Positions 1-8,543 of a stretch of 64,000 nt of DNA are shown in pieces (the stretch's first letter is position 1; every line of letters starts with the position of its first letter). The notes under the pieces were generated by a model. That model searched no databases, was not told where the DNA came from, and saw nothing but the letters and a program-made list of their open reading frames with translations. Position numbers and translations under genes: made by a program. The DNA comes from Shouchella hunanensis (lineage in GTDB: Bacteria > Bacillota > Bacilli > Bacillales > Bacillaceae_D). The stretch spans positions 3,770,001 to 3,834,000 of the forward strand of contig NZ_CP117834.1 in the NCBI RefSeq assembly GCF_028735875.1, given 5' to 3'.

Positions 1-691
1 TTACAATAAGGTCATAATCATCTGGACCCCGGTGGAACTCTTTAAAATGAGTCTCAATTGTATCGGCTGCTGCTGGCGCCATTGCTCCACCCATGTTAAA
101 TGGATCAGAAATTCCCATATCAATTACTTTGCCCATCGTTGCACCGGTCACTCGTGGGCCATCGCCTGTTTTAGCAACAAGCGCCGCACCTGCAGCCGTC
201 GCTGTCCATTGAGCAGTTGGTGGTTTCTGTCCTCCGTATTCAGTCGGATAACGAAATTGTTTTTCAGTTGCAGAATTGTGGCTCGACGCGACACTTACGA
301 CATGATGGGCGCCACTGCCATTAATTAAAAATGAGCCTAACGCAAGCCCTTCCATTGAGGTTGAACAAGCACCAAACATACCTAAATAAGGAATGGCTAA
401 CGAACGACCTGCAAAACTAGATGGGGTTAATTGATTTACTAAGTCCCCTGCTAATAAAAAGTTCACATCTTCTTTTTTAACTGACGCTTTTTTTAGTGCT
501 GTTGTTACAGCACCTTCTACAAGAATCGTTTGCGCTTTTTCGAATGATTTTTCACCGATCCACAGCTCATCATGCAACAAATCAAATGCTTCTGGGATGG
601 CGCCGTTTCCTTCAAACGGTCCTCCAACTGTTCCAGTGGAAATAATAACTGGCTGGTTATCAAATCGCCAACTTTGTTTTCCAACTAACAT
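1..691 (-). CDS. spoVAD: SpoVAD, stage V sporulation protein AD (3' end cut by window edge)
   Basis: About 230 N-terminal residues are visible; the rest lies beyond base 1. SpoVAD is a thiolase-fold protein of the spore inner membrane that binds dipicolinic acid and takes part in its uptake during sporulation and release in germination. The start reads MLVGKQSWRF, followed by GTVGGPFEGNGAIPEAFD and the thiolase-like stretch GACSTSMEGLALGSFLI, both typical of the family. Its ATG overlaps the spoVAC stop by one base (TAATG), so the two are translationally coupled. The lipoprotein gene that begins the operon, instead of spoVAA/AB, suggests the spoVA2 type of operon. Confidence 0.93.
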   Translation of the reverse strand, partial: MLVGKQSWRFDNQPVIISTGTVGGPFEGNGAIPEAFDLLHDELWIGEKSFEKAQTILVEGAVTTALKKASVKKEDVNFLLAGDLVNQLTPSSFAGRSLAIPYLGMFGACSTSMEGLALGSFLINGSGAHHVVSVASSHNSATEKQFRYPTEYGGQKPPTAQWTATAAGAALVAKTGDGPRVTGATMGKVIDMGISDPFNMGGAMAPAAADTIETHFKEFHRGPDDYDLIV

Positions 692-1161
692 TAAATCACC
701 CCCGCATTTATAAGAAGGGTTTTTATTAAAGAAATAACAAATGCTGCTACAGTTCCAAAAACAATAACTGACCCGGCTAGCTTAAACATGTTGCCACCGA
801 CACCGAGAACATAGCCTTCTGTTCGATGCTCAATTGCTGCTGATGCAACTGAATTGGCAAATCCCGTAACAGGAACAGCTGTCCCTGCACCTGCAACTTG
901 GGCAATACGATCATAAAACCCAAGACCTGTAATCAAGGTTGCGATAAAAATTAATGTGGCAACGGTCGGATTACTAGCACTTTTTTCTGTAAAATCAAAG
1001 AATGTATAATAAAACACTTGTAAACACTGACCAATTACACAAATGGCTCCTCCAACGAAAAACGCGATGATACAGTTTTTTAGTACGGGTCTTTTTTTCT
1101 CGTACTTCTTTGCTATCTTTTGATACTGTTGTTGCTCTGGTGTTTGCTTTTCCTTTGCCAC
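691..1161 (-). CDS. spoVAC: SpoVAC, stage V sporulation protein AC
   Basis: 156 residues with a charged N-terminus (about 28 residues) and four or five hydrophobic segments, including the family stretches GFYDRIAQVAGAGTAVPVTG and GVGGNMFKLAGS. SpoVAC is an integral inner-membrane protein of the spore, described as a mechanosensitive channel involved in movement of dipicolinic acid. It starts with GTG (codon at 1161-1159), chosen because GGAGGG lies a few bases upstream. It sits between a YhcN-like lipoprotein gene and spoVAD. No spoVAA or spoVAB is present upstream. The family assignment is firm; assignment to spoVA type 2 is inferred from the neighbours. Confidence 0.95.
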   Translation of the reverse strand: MAKEKQTPEQQQYQKIAKKYEKKRPVLKNCIIAFFVGGAICVIGQCLQVFYYTFFDFTEKSASNPTVATLIFIATLITGLGFYDRIAQVAGAGTAVPVTGFANSVASAAIEHRTEGYVLGVGGNMFKLAGSVIVFGTVAAFVISLIKTLLINAGVI

Positions 1162-1173
1162 AAGTTTCCCTCC

Positions 1174-1602
1174 TTACTCTTTTAAATGTTCCTCAATACG
1201 CTCTAACTGTTTTTTCACTTCTGACTTCGCTACATGATCTGTTTTGATTGCTTCCTCTGCTTTTGCTAATTCTTTATAGATTTTTTTATCCGTTGAAATA
1301 TGGATGGTAGCGTTCGGATACAATGCCTTAACAGAATCAAATGCTTTTTTACGGACTTTTTTCAAATGGAAACGATTTTTTTGCTTTATGTGAAGCGCCA
1401 TAATCATATCTTCTTCGTATTGGATGCCTCGTACGCTTACGACTTCATCCATTTTTAGCAATTCTTCCTTTACACGATCAGATTCCGCCTGCTCTTTGCC
1501 GGCAGAAGACTGAAGCATAAATGCCTTCCCTTGCTCATCTTCGTAAGCTGTACAAGCTGCGAGAAGCGCAATAAGTATAATAGCTATTGTTTTTTTCAAC
1601 AT
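1174..1602 (-). CDS. YhcN/YlaJ-type sporulation lipoprotein
   Basis: 142 residues with a short signal peptide and a lipobox ending LLAAC (Cys at about residue 17), so it is predicted to be a lipoprotein. The mature part is charged, contains MDEVVSVRGIQYEEDMIMA, and ends in a Lys/Glu-rich helix. This layout fits the YhcN/YlaJ lipoproteins found in spore membranes. The start is ATG with a GGGGGTGATG SD. It is the first gene of the spoVAC-spoVAD operon, which is the arrangement known from spoVA2-type operons linked to spore heat resistance in other Bacilli. The family call is by pattern and context. Confidence 0.75.
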   Translation of the reverse strand: MLKKTIAIILIALLAACTAYEDEQGKAFMLQSSAGKEQAESDRVKEELLKMDEVVSVRGIQYEEDMIMALHIKQKNRFHLKKVRKKAFDSVKALYPNATIHISTDKKIYKELAKAEEAIKTDHVAKSEVKKQLERIEEHLKE

Positions 1603-1761
1603 GTCATCACCCCCTGGTAGTTCAAGCTTTTCGCTTATTAGGGTGTATCAGTTACATTTATTTACACATGAAATTATTGACAATCGTTTCATGGAATAGC
1701 AGGCAGACTAGGTAAGACACTAACAGTAGAAAGGATGTTACGAACATAGGGTGAGAGCATC

Positions 1762-2445
1762 ATGCAAAGTTATATTTCATTAACAACCGAATTAATTGTA
1801 GGCTTTTTTGCGCTATTAGTTTTATCTAAAGTTCTCGGTAAAAACCAAATTACACAACTAACACCGTTTGATTTTATTTCTGCACTCGTTATAGGTGAAT
1901 TATTAGGGAACGCCATTTACGATGATGACATCCATCTTATGTATGTTCTTTATGCAATTTTTATTTGGGGTTCCCTCATCTACTCCATCGAAATGATTAC
2001 GCAAAAGTTCCGATTTACAAGAGGGCTACTAGAAGGCTCCCCTTCTATTATTATCGCTAAGGGTCGGATTCAATTTGATGAGCTGCGCAAAAATAAACTA
2101 GACTTAAATCAGCTTCAGCACTTATTAAGGGAAAAAGGCGTTTTTTCGATCCGAGAAGTCCAATATGGTATCTTGGAAACAAATGGAACGGTCAATATTC
2201 AGCTCAAACATGCTTTTCGTTCACCATCAAATCAAGATATGGCGGTTGAAGGTGTTGACCAAAGCTTACCTGTTCCTCTCATTATGGACGGAGAAATTAT
2301 TTATGAAGGACTAAAAAAAATCAAAAAAACAGAAGGCTGGTTACATGAACAAATTCACAAAAGAGGCTTTCCTTCTCATAAAATGATTTTTTATGCCGAG
2401 TGGCTTGACGATCAGCCACTTTTCATGCAGAACTATACGCCATAA
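1762..2445 (+). CDS. DUF421 (YetF-type) membrane protein
   Basis: 227 residues. Three hydrophobic segments lie in the first 85 residues (including LIVGFFALLVLSKVLGK and MYVLYAIFIWGSLIYSIEM), followed by a soluble C-terminal half with the family motifs LLEGSPSIIIAKGRI and REVQYGILETNG. This is the DUF421/YetF architecture; its biochemical role is not known. The ATG has a GGGTGAG SD. It is transcribed divergently from the lipoprotein-spoVAC-spoVAD operon. DUF421 genes commonly accompany spoVA2-type operons, so a spore membrane role is plausible but inferred. Confidence 0.85.
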   Translation: MQSYISLTTELIVGFFALLVLSKVLGKNQITQLTPFDFISALVIGELLGNAIYDDDIHLMYVLYAIFIWGSLIYSIEMITQKFRFTRGLLEGSPSIIIAKGRIQFDELRKNKLDLNQLQHLLREKGVFSIREVQYGILETNGTVNIQLKHAFRSPSNQDMAVEGVDQSLPVPLIMDGEIIYEGLKKIKKTEGWLHEQIHKRGFPSHKMIFYAEWLDDQPLFMQNYTP

Positions 2446-2565
2446 TTGATTGAAACTTTTGATTGAAAACGTCGTATAAAGGGTAGTAACGAGAATATAA
2501 TTGTGTTCATCTCCTTTCTTTGTATACAATAGAAATAAGATGACAGAAATAAGGAGGAAACGACG

Positions 2566-2895
2566 ATGGCAATGAGAGATGTATTAAATAATGTGTATTC
2601 TTTAGGAGTTGGAGCGGCTTCTGCTAGTAAAGAGCAAATCGAAAGAACGGTTAACGAACTTGTTCAACGAGGAGAGGTAAAACGTTCAGAATCCAATCAG
2701 CTTGTTGACGATTTAATGGAAAAAGGAAAAAAAGCACAAAAAGAAGTGGAATCAATGATTACCGAACGGGTAAAACAGTATCTTGTTTCCATGGATATTC
2801 CTACTCAAGCAGAAGTGGATGCGTTGAAAGCGAGAGTCGCTATTCTTGAGAAAACATTGGCGCAACAAGATCAAGCACAGTCAAATGATGATTAA
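2566..2895 (+). CDS. phasin-like coiled-coil protein
   Basis: 109 residues, almost all helical and charged, with the phasin-like stretch ELVQRGEVKRSESNQLVDDL followed by MEKGKKAQKEVESMI and a C-terminal coiled coil (EVDALKARVAILEKTL). It resembles the small proteins annotated as phasin or polyhydroxyalkanoate synthesis regulator in Bacilli. The AAGGAGG SD precedes ATG-GCA-ATG; the first ATG is used. It ends 22 bases before the UbiB-like kinase gene, a pairing frequent in Bacilli and suggesting joint expression. I saw no pha genes in the window, so a role on polyester granules cannot be inferred; it may act as a partner of the kinase. Confidence 0.7.
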   Translation: MAMRDVLNNVYSLGVGAASASKEQIERTVNELVQRGEVKRSESNQLVDDLMEKGKKAQKEVESMITERVKQYLVSMDIPTQAEVDALKARVAILEKTLAQQDQAQSNDD

Positions 2896-2917
2896 ATAGC
2901 AAGAGAGGACCGTACCA

Positions 2918-4579
2918 ATGCTTAAAAAAAGAATGCGGTATCTATCAAGGTATCAAGATATTATTACAGCTCTTTATCACTATGGCTTTGGTCAAATTGT
3001 CCGAGACATGGGGTTGCTTGAAAGACGCAAACCTAAACGTTCTAAGAAAAAGAAAGACACTGACCTCTCTGTAGCAAAGCGAATTCGTTTATTGTTAGAG
3101 GAGCTTGGGCCTACCTTTATTAAGCTTGGTCAACTCGCGAGTACACGTGCTGATCTTTTCCCTCAGCACGTGTTAAATGAATTAGAAGCGTTGCAAGATA
3201 ACGTGCCAAGCTTTCCTTATGAAGAAGCAAAAGAGATTCTTGAGCAAGAGTTGGACACCCCTATTGAACAATTGTTTCGCTCCTTTAATAAAGAACCTTT
3301 AGCAGCAGCATCCATTGGTCAAGTACATGAAGCGGAACTACCAACAGGGGAAAGTGTCGTTGTCAAAATTCGACGTCCGCATATACAACGAATTATTGAA
3401 ACAGACTTGGCTATCTTAGAGGATTTGCTCCTACTAGCAGAGGAACGGGTTACGTGGGTGAAAAAATTTCGACTCATTGACTTATTTCACGAATTTGCGA
3501 GTGCTTTAAAAGAGGAGATTAATTATAAAAACGAAGCACAAAATGCCGAGCGTTTAAAACGACAATCCAAAAATCAGCCAAACATGTATTTTCCTGTTAT
3601 TTATTCTGCTTATTCATCTATGAAAGTGCTCACCATGTCAAAGGTTGAAGGAACGAAAATAACTGAAGCTACATATGAAAAAGGCTATGACCAGGAACTC
3701 GTTGCAGAGCGATTTGCAACCGGTATGTTTGAGCAGATTTTTGCTCATGGATTTTTTCACGGCGATCCTCATCCAGGTAACATCTTTGTCACCAAGAACA
3801 ATGATATTATCTTAATCGATTTTGGAATGGTTGGTCGCTTATCCGATGAAATGCGTCATAGTCTCGCTCTACTCGTTCAAGGGTTAAAGAGCAGACATAC
3901 AGATCGAGTCATGAAAGCTTTATTTGCGATGGATATTGTTCATGAAGGAGTCGATCAAGCACGGCTCCATGACGACTTAGACTATCTTCGCTTAAAGTAC
4001 TACGATGTTCCGATGGCAGAAATATCTATCGGTGAAGCGGTTCAAGACTTATTTACCGTCGCTAACCAGCATGATTGTTTAATTCCTCCAGACTTGACGA
4101 TGCTAGGAAAAGCGCTTTTAGCTGTTGAATCGATTGTTTCACATATTGCTCCATCCATTGCGATTATCGATATTGTTGAACCATTCGGGAGAATGTTAAT
4201 TAAGGAGCGTTACGATCCAAGACGATTTGCACGTAAAATGCAAAAGGAGTCACAGGACAGCCTTGAAACCATTCGTCTTCTGCCAAAAGACCTAAGCCAG
4301 ACATTAAAAGAAATTCGAGATGGGAAATTAAAAGTCTCCATTTCAATTGGAGAGATAAAAGATTTAATAAAAAAAGTTGACCGTATTAGCAATAAACTTG
4401 CTTTTTCGGTTGTCCTATTGTCTTTTAGTATTATTATGACGGGTGTTATTATTGGAGGATCGCTAACAGCTGAACCAACCATTCTGCTACAAATTCCCGC
4501 AATAGAAGTTGGTTTAACGATTACGTCCCTTATGTTCCTTTGGATTATTTGGGCCATCTTTCGATCAGGCCGTTTTTAG
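2918..4579 (+). CDS. UbiB/ABC1-family atypical kinase (AarF-like)
   Basis: 553 residues, the usual length. The ABC1 hallmarks are in order: KLGQ (about 69-72), the Ala-rich loop AAASIGQVHEA (129-139), the Lys of VVVKIRRP (about 150), the catalytic loop HGDPHPGN (281-288) and DFG (301-303). Two hydrophobic segments close the C-terminus, which fits membrane anchoring. UbiB/COQ8 proteins are atypical kinase/ATPases that support quinone biosynthesis or lipid metabolism; in a menaquinone-using Bacillus the exact substrate is unknown. The gene lies between the phasin-like gene and cardiolipin synthase, all on the same strand, suggesting a membrane-lipid-related operon. Confidence 0.92.
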   Translation: MLKKRMRYLSRYQDIITALYHYGFGQIVRDMGLLERRKPKRSKKKKDTDLSVAKRIRLLLEELGPTFIKLGQLASTRADLFPQHVLNELEALQDNVPSFPYEEAKEILEQELDTPIEQLFRSFNKEPLAAASIGQVHEAELPTGESVVVKIRRPHIQRIIETDLAILEDLLLLAEERVTWVKKFRLIDLFHEFASALKEEINYKNEAQNAERLKRQSKNQPNMYFPVIYSAYSSMKVLTMSKVEGTKITEATYEKGYDQELVAERFATGMFEQIFAHGFFHGDPHPGNIFVTKNNDIILIDFGMVGRLSDEMRHSLALLVQGLKSRHTDRVMKALFAMDIVHEGVDQARLHDDLDYLRLKYYDVPMAEISIGEAVQDLFTVANQHDCLIPPDLTMLGKALLAVESIVSHIAPSIAIIDIVEPFGRMLIKERYDPRRFARKMQKESQDSLETIRLLPKDLSQTLKEIRDGKLKVSISIGEIKDLIKKVDRISNKLAFSVVLLSFSIIMTGVIIGGSLTAEPTILLQIPAIEVGLTITSLMFLWIIWAIFRSGRF

Positions 4580-4608
4580 ATACACAGAGAAAGTAGAAGG
4601 TTGATACT

Positions 4609-6069
4609 ATGGTTATTGAATTTGCGATGCCAACATATTTATTTGCAGCACTTCTTGTGGTCAATATTTTATTTGCGGTCATTCTAATCTTTATTGAACG
4701 AAAAGACGCGCAAGCAACATGGGCTTGGTTACTTATTTTATTCTTTATCCCTCTTGCTGGCTTTATCATTTACATTCTACTCGGTCAAACGTTGACGAGA
4801 AGAAAAATTTTTCAATGGGAAGGGATTAAAAAAGTTGGTCTCGATCATCTAATCGAGCAACAAAAAAAAGACGTGCTTGATGCAAATTTTCGTTTTAGAA
4901 GTAATACAGTCGATGAAAATCGTGACCTCATCTATATGCATTTAATGAACAATGATGCTATTTTAACAAAAGAAAACCATATCGACATCTTTACAGATGG
5001 AGAAAAGAAATTCAATCAGCTGCTTACCGATATTCGTAACGCTAAAACGTTTATTCACATTCAATACTATATTTTTCGTTACGATGGCATCGGTAAGGAG
5101 ATTATTGATGCGCTTACAGAAAAAGCGAAAGAAGGCGTAAGAGTAAGGCTTTTGTATGACGATCTAGGATCTCGATCCATGCGAAAAAAATACTTAAAAG
5201 CGTTTCGCGAAGCTGGTGGAGAAGTTGGGGTCTTCTTCCCTTCAAAATTTACAATAGTAAACTTGCGCTTAAATTTTCGGAACCACCGCAAGCTTGTTAA
5301 TATTGATGGTGTTTGTGGGTATGTAGGTGGGTTTAATGTCGGTGACGAATATTTAGGGAAGAAGAAAAAATTTGGTTACTGGCGCGACACCCACTTAAGA
5401 ATTGAAGGGCCTGCTCTTGCAGCGATTCAAACAAGATTTATATTAGATTGGAATCAAGCAGCAAAGGAATATCATATTTCCTACCACAGTCGCTATTTTC
5501 CTGATATCCCTCCCAACGGTAAATCGGCGATGCAAATTGTATCAAGTGGACCTGATTCTGAGTTTGAACAAATTAAAAATGGGTATTTAAAAATGATTAT
5601 GGATGCTAAGAAATCGATCATCATTCAAACACCCTACTTTATTCCTGATAAGACGCTACTTGATGCCCTTCAAGTGGCAGCCCAAACTGGAATCGAAGTC
5701 AAGATTATGATCCCGAACAAGCCGGATCACATGTTTGTTTATTGGGCCACGACGTCACACATTGGTGAAATGTTAAAAGTAGGTGCAAAAATTTATATTT
5801 ATGAAAATGGTTTTATTCATAACAAGGTGCTTGTTGTAGACGAACGGGTCAGCTCTGTTGGAACAGCGAATATTGATCAACGCAGTTTCAAACTAAATTT
5901 TGAAGTAAATGCCTTTATATACGATTCTTCTATTGCTAGACAGCTCATTCACGATTTCGCTGAAGACGTAAAAGTGTCCACACTCGTTACAACGGAACTG
6001 TATGAAGCTAGAGGTAAGCGTGTTCGTTTTAAGGAATCCATTTCTCGTTTGCTCTCGCCCATTTTATAG
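4609..6069 (+). CDS. cls: cardiolipin synthase
   Basis: 486 residues, typical of bacterial ClsA-type enzymes that condense two phosphatidylglycerols into cardiolipin at the membrane. Two N-terminal transmembrane segments (about 8-28 and 38-58) precede two phospholipase-D domains. The first HKD motif is HRKLVNID (His226, Lys228, Asp233) and the second is HNKVLVVDE (His405, Lys407, Asp412). Thirty bases separate it from the UbiB-like gene, and it is followed by a strong hairpin shared with sodF. Bacilli have several cls paralogs, so which one this is remains open. Confidence 0.95.
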   Translation: MVIEFAMPTYLFAALLVVNILFAVILIFIERKDAQATWAWLLILFFIPLAGFIIYILLGQTLTRRKIFQWEGIKKVGLDHLIEQQKKDVLDANFRFRSNTVDENRDLIYMHLMNNDAILTKENHIDIFTDGEKKFNQLLTDIRNAKTFIHIQYYIFRYDGIGKEIIDALTEKAKEGVRVRLLYDDLGSRSMRKKYLKAFREAGGEVGVFFPSKFTIVNLRLNFRNHRKLVNIDGVCGYVGGFNVGDEYLGKKKKFGYWRDTHLRIEGPALAAIQTRFILDWNQAAKEYHISYHSRYFPDIPPNGKSAMQIVSSGPDSEFEQIKNGYLKMIMDAKKSIIIQTPYFIPDKTLLDALQVAAQTGIEVKIMIPNKPDHMFVYWATTSHIGEMLKVGAKIYIYENGFIHNKVLVVDERVSSVGTANIDQRSFKLNFEVNAFIYDSSIARQLIHDFAEDVKVSTLVTTELYEARGKRVRFKESISRLLSPIL

Positions 6070-6097
6070 TTGTAAAACCCCCTACGTAATACAGTTA

Positions 6098-6140
6098 AAA
6101 GCCCTCCAACGTTGTCTTAGAGACGTTGGAGGGCTTCTTC
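6098..6140. terminator. bidirectional terminator between cls and sodF
   Basis: An inverted repeat with arms AGCCCTCCAACGT and ACGTTGGAGGGCT around a 10-base loop lies between the convergent cls and sodF genes. T-rich DNA (TTCTTCT) follows on the + strand and AAAAG precedes it, giving T-rich DNA on the - strand as well. Confidence 0.85.
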
Positions 6141-6142
6141 TA

Positions 6143-7003
6143 TTAAGCTTTTTTCCATTTTAGTTCAGTTGCTTTCCTATATCTCTCCTCAACAGCTTTC
6201 CAATTAACGACCTTCCACCAATCGCTTATATACGCTTCTCGTTTATTTTGATGCTTTAAATAGTAAGCATGTTCCCAAACATCAAGTACAAGAAGCGGAA
6301 TTTGATCTTGCTGAGATAATTGCTGGTGCTTTTCAGCCTGTAGAATCTCTAGCTGTTGGCCACGAGGTGTCCATACTAGCATTGCCCAGCCGCTCCCCTC
6401 GACTTTAGCCGCAGCTGCCGTAAAGTGTTTTTGCATCTTCTCAAATGATCCAAATGAAGCCTTTATTGCCTCTAACAGTGCGCCAGCTGGCTTTCCACCG
6501 CCATTTGGCATCATCACTTCCCAAAACAATGTATGCAAGTAATGGCCCGCACCATTGAAAGCAAGCTCTCTCTCCCAATGTTTAATTAACTCGTATTGAT
6601 CGTTATCCCTTGCTTTGACTAGTTCCAATTCAGCTTTATTTAAGCCATCTACATAGCTTTTGTGATGAATTTGATGATGCAGACGCATTGTTTCCTCATC
6701 GATATAGGGCTCTAATCCATTATAAGGATATGGCAATGGTGGTAATACATGATTTCCTGAACGAAGACGAGGCGTAACAGAACGTTGGTCATTCATCTTT
6801 TGCCAGACTTCATATACAACAGCAGCTACTTGATCGACATACGGGTCATTTCCTGCTATGGCTTCATGTAGCTGTGCTCGCGCATGATAGAACTGTTCAA
6901 GCAGTTCCTGATTCGTTCGATTCACTAACTCCTGCTGCTGCTCTCCCCAAAGGTGTTCTAAATGATCACACCACTGTCGAACAGCTTGTAAATGTGTCTC
7001 CAA
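6143..7003 (-). CDS. sodF: superoxide dismutase [Fe/Mn], long SodF type
   Basis: 286 residues. The first 85 or so form a helical extension not found in compact SodA; the SOD domain then begins at LPPLPYPYNGLEPYIDEET. Metal-binding positions are recognisable in HHQIHHKSYVDGLN, GHYLHTLFW and LDVWEHAYYLKHQNKR. The enzyme dismutates superoxide in the cytoplasm. Long SODs of about this length occur in Bacillus as SodF. The start is TTG with AGGTG seven bases upstream. It is convergent with cls and shares its terminator. The metal (Fe or Mn) cannot be decided by eye, and the job of the N-terminal extension is unknown. Confidence 0.9.
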   Translation of the reverse strand: METHLQAVRQWCDHLEHLWGEQQQELVNRTNQELLEQFYHARAQLHEAIAGNDPYVDQVAAVVYEVWQKMNDQRSVTPRLRSGNHVLPPLPYPYNGLEPYIDEETMRLHHQIHHKSYVDGLNKAELELVKARDNDQYELIKHWERELAFNGAGHYLHTLFWEVMMPNGGGKPAGALLEAIKASFGSFEKMQKHFTAAAAKVEGSGWAMLVWTPRGQQLEILQAEKHQQLSQQDQIPLLVLDVWEHAYYLKHQNKREAYISDWWKVVNWKAVEERYRKATELKWKKA

Positions 7004-7080
7004 ATGCCTTCACCTACCTTTTCATTAAAACGATATGCGAAAAAGCTCGTTCTCGTGATAGCCGCCTATCCTTTCCCATA

Positions 7081-7116
7081 AAAAAGATGAGTCTCTTTAA
7101 AAGAGACTCATCTTTA
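7081..7116 (-). terminator. terminator downstream of scpB
   Basis: Near-perfect inverted repeat AAAGATGAGTCTCTTT / AAAGAGACTCATCTTT; on the - strand it is followed by TTTTT. It ends the scpA-scpB transcript. Confidence 0.85.
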
Positions 7117-7123
7117 ACAACAT

Positions 7124-7708
7124 TTATTCCTCTTCAAACTGATGGAGCTGTTCAAAAAAGAGGTCGGTATCTTCTTCTACACGATCACTTGTTAAGTCTA
7201 GTTCCGCTAGACTTGGTAAATCTTCTAATGACTCCAAATTAAAATGATCAAGGAAATAACGAGTCGTCCCAAAAAGAATGGCTCGACCCGTACCGGATAC
7301 ACGACCTTGTTCTTCAATAAGTAATTTTGATATGAGGGATTGAATCGCTTTATCGGATTTAACACCTCGAATATCATCAATCTCGATTCTTGTAATTGGT
7401 TGCTTATAAGCGATAATCGCCAATGTTTCAAGGGCTGCCCGTGATAAGCCCCCTTGAATAGGTGATGCTGCTAATTTTTTATACAAATCAGCATGCTCTA
7501 CTTTTGTAGTCAATCGATAACGATTTCCCAGTCTTGCTAACCGAATGCCACGGTTTGATTGTTTCATGTCTTGCTTAAGTTGTTCTAAACAAGCAAGAAT
7601 GTCTTCTTCTTCTGATTCTATAAGGCTTTTTAATTCTGCTAAAGAAATTCCTTCGTCTCCAACAACAAACAAAAGACCTTCCATTTTTGCCAATAATTCA
7701 GCGTTCAT
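7124..7708 (-). CDS. scpB: ScpB, segregation and condensation protein B
   Basis: 194 residues: tandem winged-helix domains followed by an acidic tail (EEDTDLFFEQLHQFEEE). Recognisable family stretches are LSRAALETLAIIAYKQPITR and DIRGVKSDKAIQSL, then GRAILFGTTRYFLDHF. ScpB dimers bind ScpA and, with Smc, form the condensin complex for chromosome compaction and segregation. The ATG start (MNAELLAKMEG) gives the usual length and overlaps the scpA end by 11 bases, so the pair is coupled. Confidence 0.96.
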   Translation of the reverse strand: MNAELLAKMEGLLFVVGDEGISLAELKSLIESEEEDILACLEQLKQDMKQSNRGIRLARLGNRYRLTTKVEHADLYKKLAASPIQGGLSRAALETLAIIAYKQPITRIEIDDIRGVKSDKAIQSLISKLLIEEQGRVSGTGRAILFGTTRYFLDHFNLESLEDLPSLAELDLTSDRVEEDTDLFFEQLHQFEEE

Positions 7709-8459
7709 GCTTGTCTCCGTCCCGTAAAAAAATCGTAATCTCATCAAAACTTTGATCTTGAACACAATAGATCGTAGATGTTTTAATTAACTCTAGAATA
7801 GCTAAAAAGGATACAATCATTGATGAACGATCGTCCGGTTCAACTAAATCAGAAAATCGAGTTGGACCATATGTCTCATCTAGTTTATCGAGCAGTTCAA
7901 CTATTCGCTGTTCAACAGATTGTTCTTCTGTATGTACCACTTTCGTTTTAGGTCGATTCCAGGCATTTCGTTGAAGCATCTTTTGAAACGCTCCGAGCAT
8001 ATCAACAAGAGTAACATTCTGAATTTGCAGCTGTCTCTCCTCTTCATCGGTTAAAAAGTGGTCTAACTCTTCTGGTTTTCTAGTATGTAGAGAATGGCGT
8101 ACTTCTTCTTGATCTTTTAGATGTTTTGCTGCTTCTTTATATGTCTTATATTCGATAAGCTGCTCAACGAGCTCGTCTCTAGGATCTTCTTCTAACCATT
8201 GTTCGCTCTCATCAAATAGTTCTTCTGGCTTTGGAAGAAGCATTTGACTTTTGATTTGTAACAATGTCGCCGCCATTACGAGGTATTCACTAGCAATGTC
8301 TAACTCAAGCTCTTGCATCGTGTGGATAAAGTCTAAATACTGATCTGTAATGGTTGCAACTGGAATATCATAAATATCCACCTCAGCCTGTGAGATGAGA
8401 TGCAGCAATAGATCAAGTGGCCCTTCAAATAATGGTGTCTTTACGTTATAAATCGTCAT
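7698..8459 (-). CDS. scpA: ScpA, segregation and condensation protein A (kleisin)
   Basis: 253 residues. The N-terminal motif FEGPLDLLLHLISQAEVDI and the YLVMAATLLQIKSQMLLP stretch are classic ScpA signatures; the C-terminal part forms the winged-helix that contacts the Smc head (FLAILELIKTSTIYCVQDQSF). The ATG (MTIYNVKT) is preceded by GGTGAG at seven bases, so I prefer it to a TTG five codons upstream. The divergent DUF309 gene and scpB downstream match the B. subtilis ypuF-scpA-scpB order. Confidence 0.96.
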   Translation of the reverse strand: MTIYNVKTPLFEGPLDLLLHLISQAEVDIYDIPVATITDQYLDFIHTMQELELDIASEYLVMAATLLQIKSQMLLPKPEELFDESEQWLEEDPRDELVEQLIEYKTYKEAAKHLKDQEEVRHSLHTRKPEELDHFLTDEEERQLQIQNVTLVDMLGAFQKMLQRNAWNRPKTKVVHTEEQSVEQRIVELLDKLDETYGPTRFSDLVEPDDRSSMIVSFLAILELIKTSTIYCVQDQSFDEITIFLRDGDKHER

Positions 8460-8543
8460 TTCTTTTCTCACCAATCATTTTATGTTAAGTATACCATAAT
8501 CAATTATTAGAACCTTTTCAAGAATAAACTCGAAAGGAGTCGA

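Noticed and set aside
32-328. 98-codon + strand frame with many Cys and Arg residues
   Set aside because: It is antisense to spoVAD and has the composition of a shadow frame.
2341-2529. 62-codon - strand frame overlapping the DUF421 gene
   Set aside because: Shadow of the real gene; no SD and no family resemblance.
4210-4557. 115-codon - strand frame antisense to the UbiB-like gene
   Set aside because: Shadow frame; no SD, and the + strand gene is well supported by motifs.
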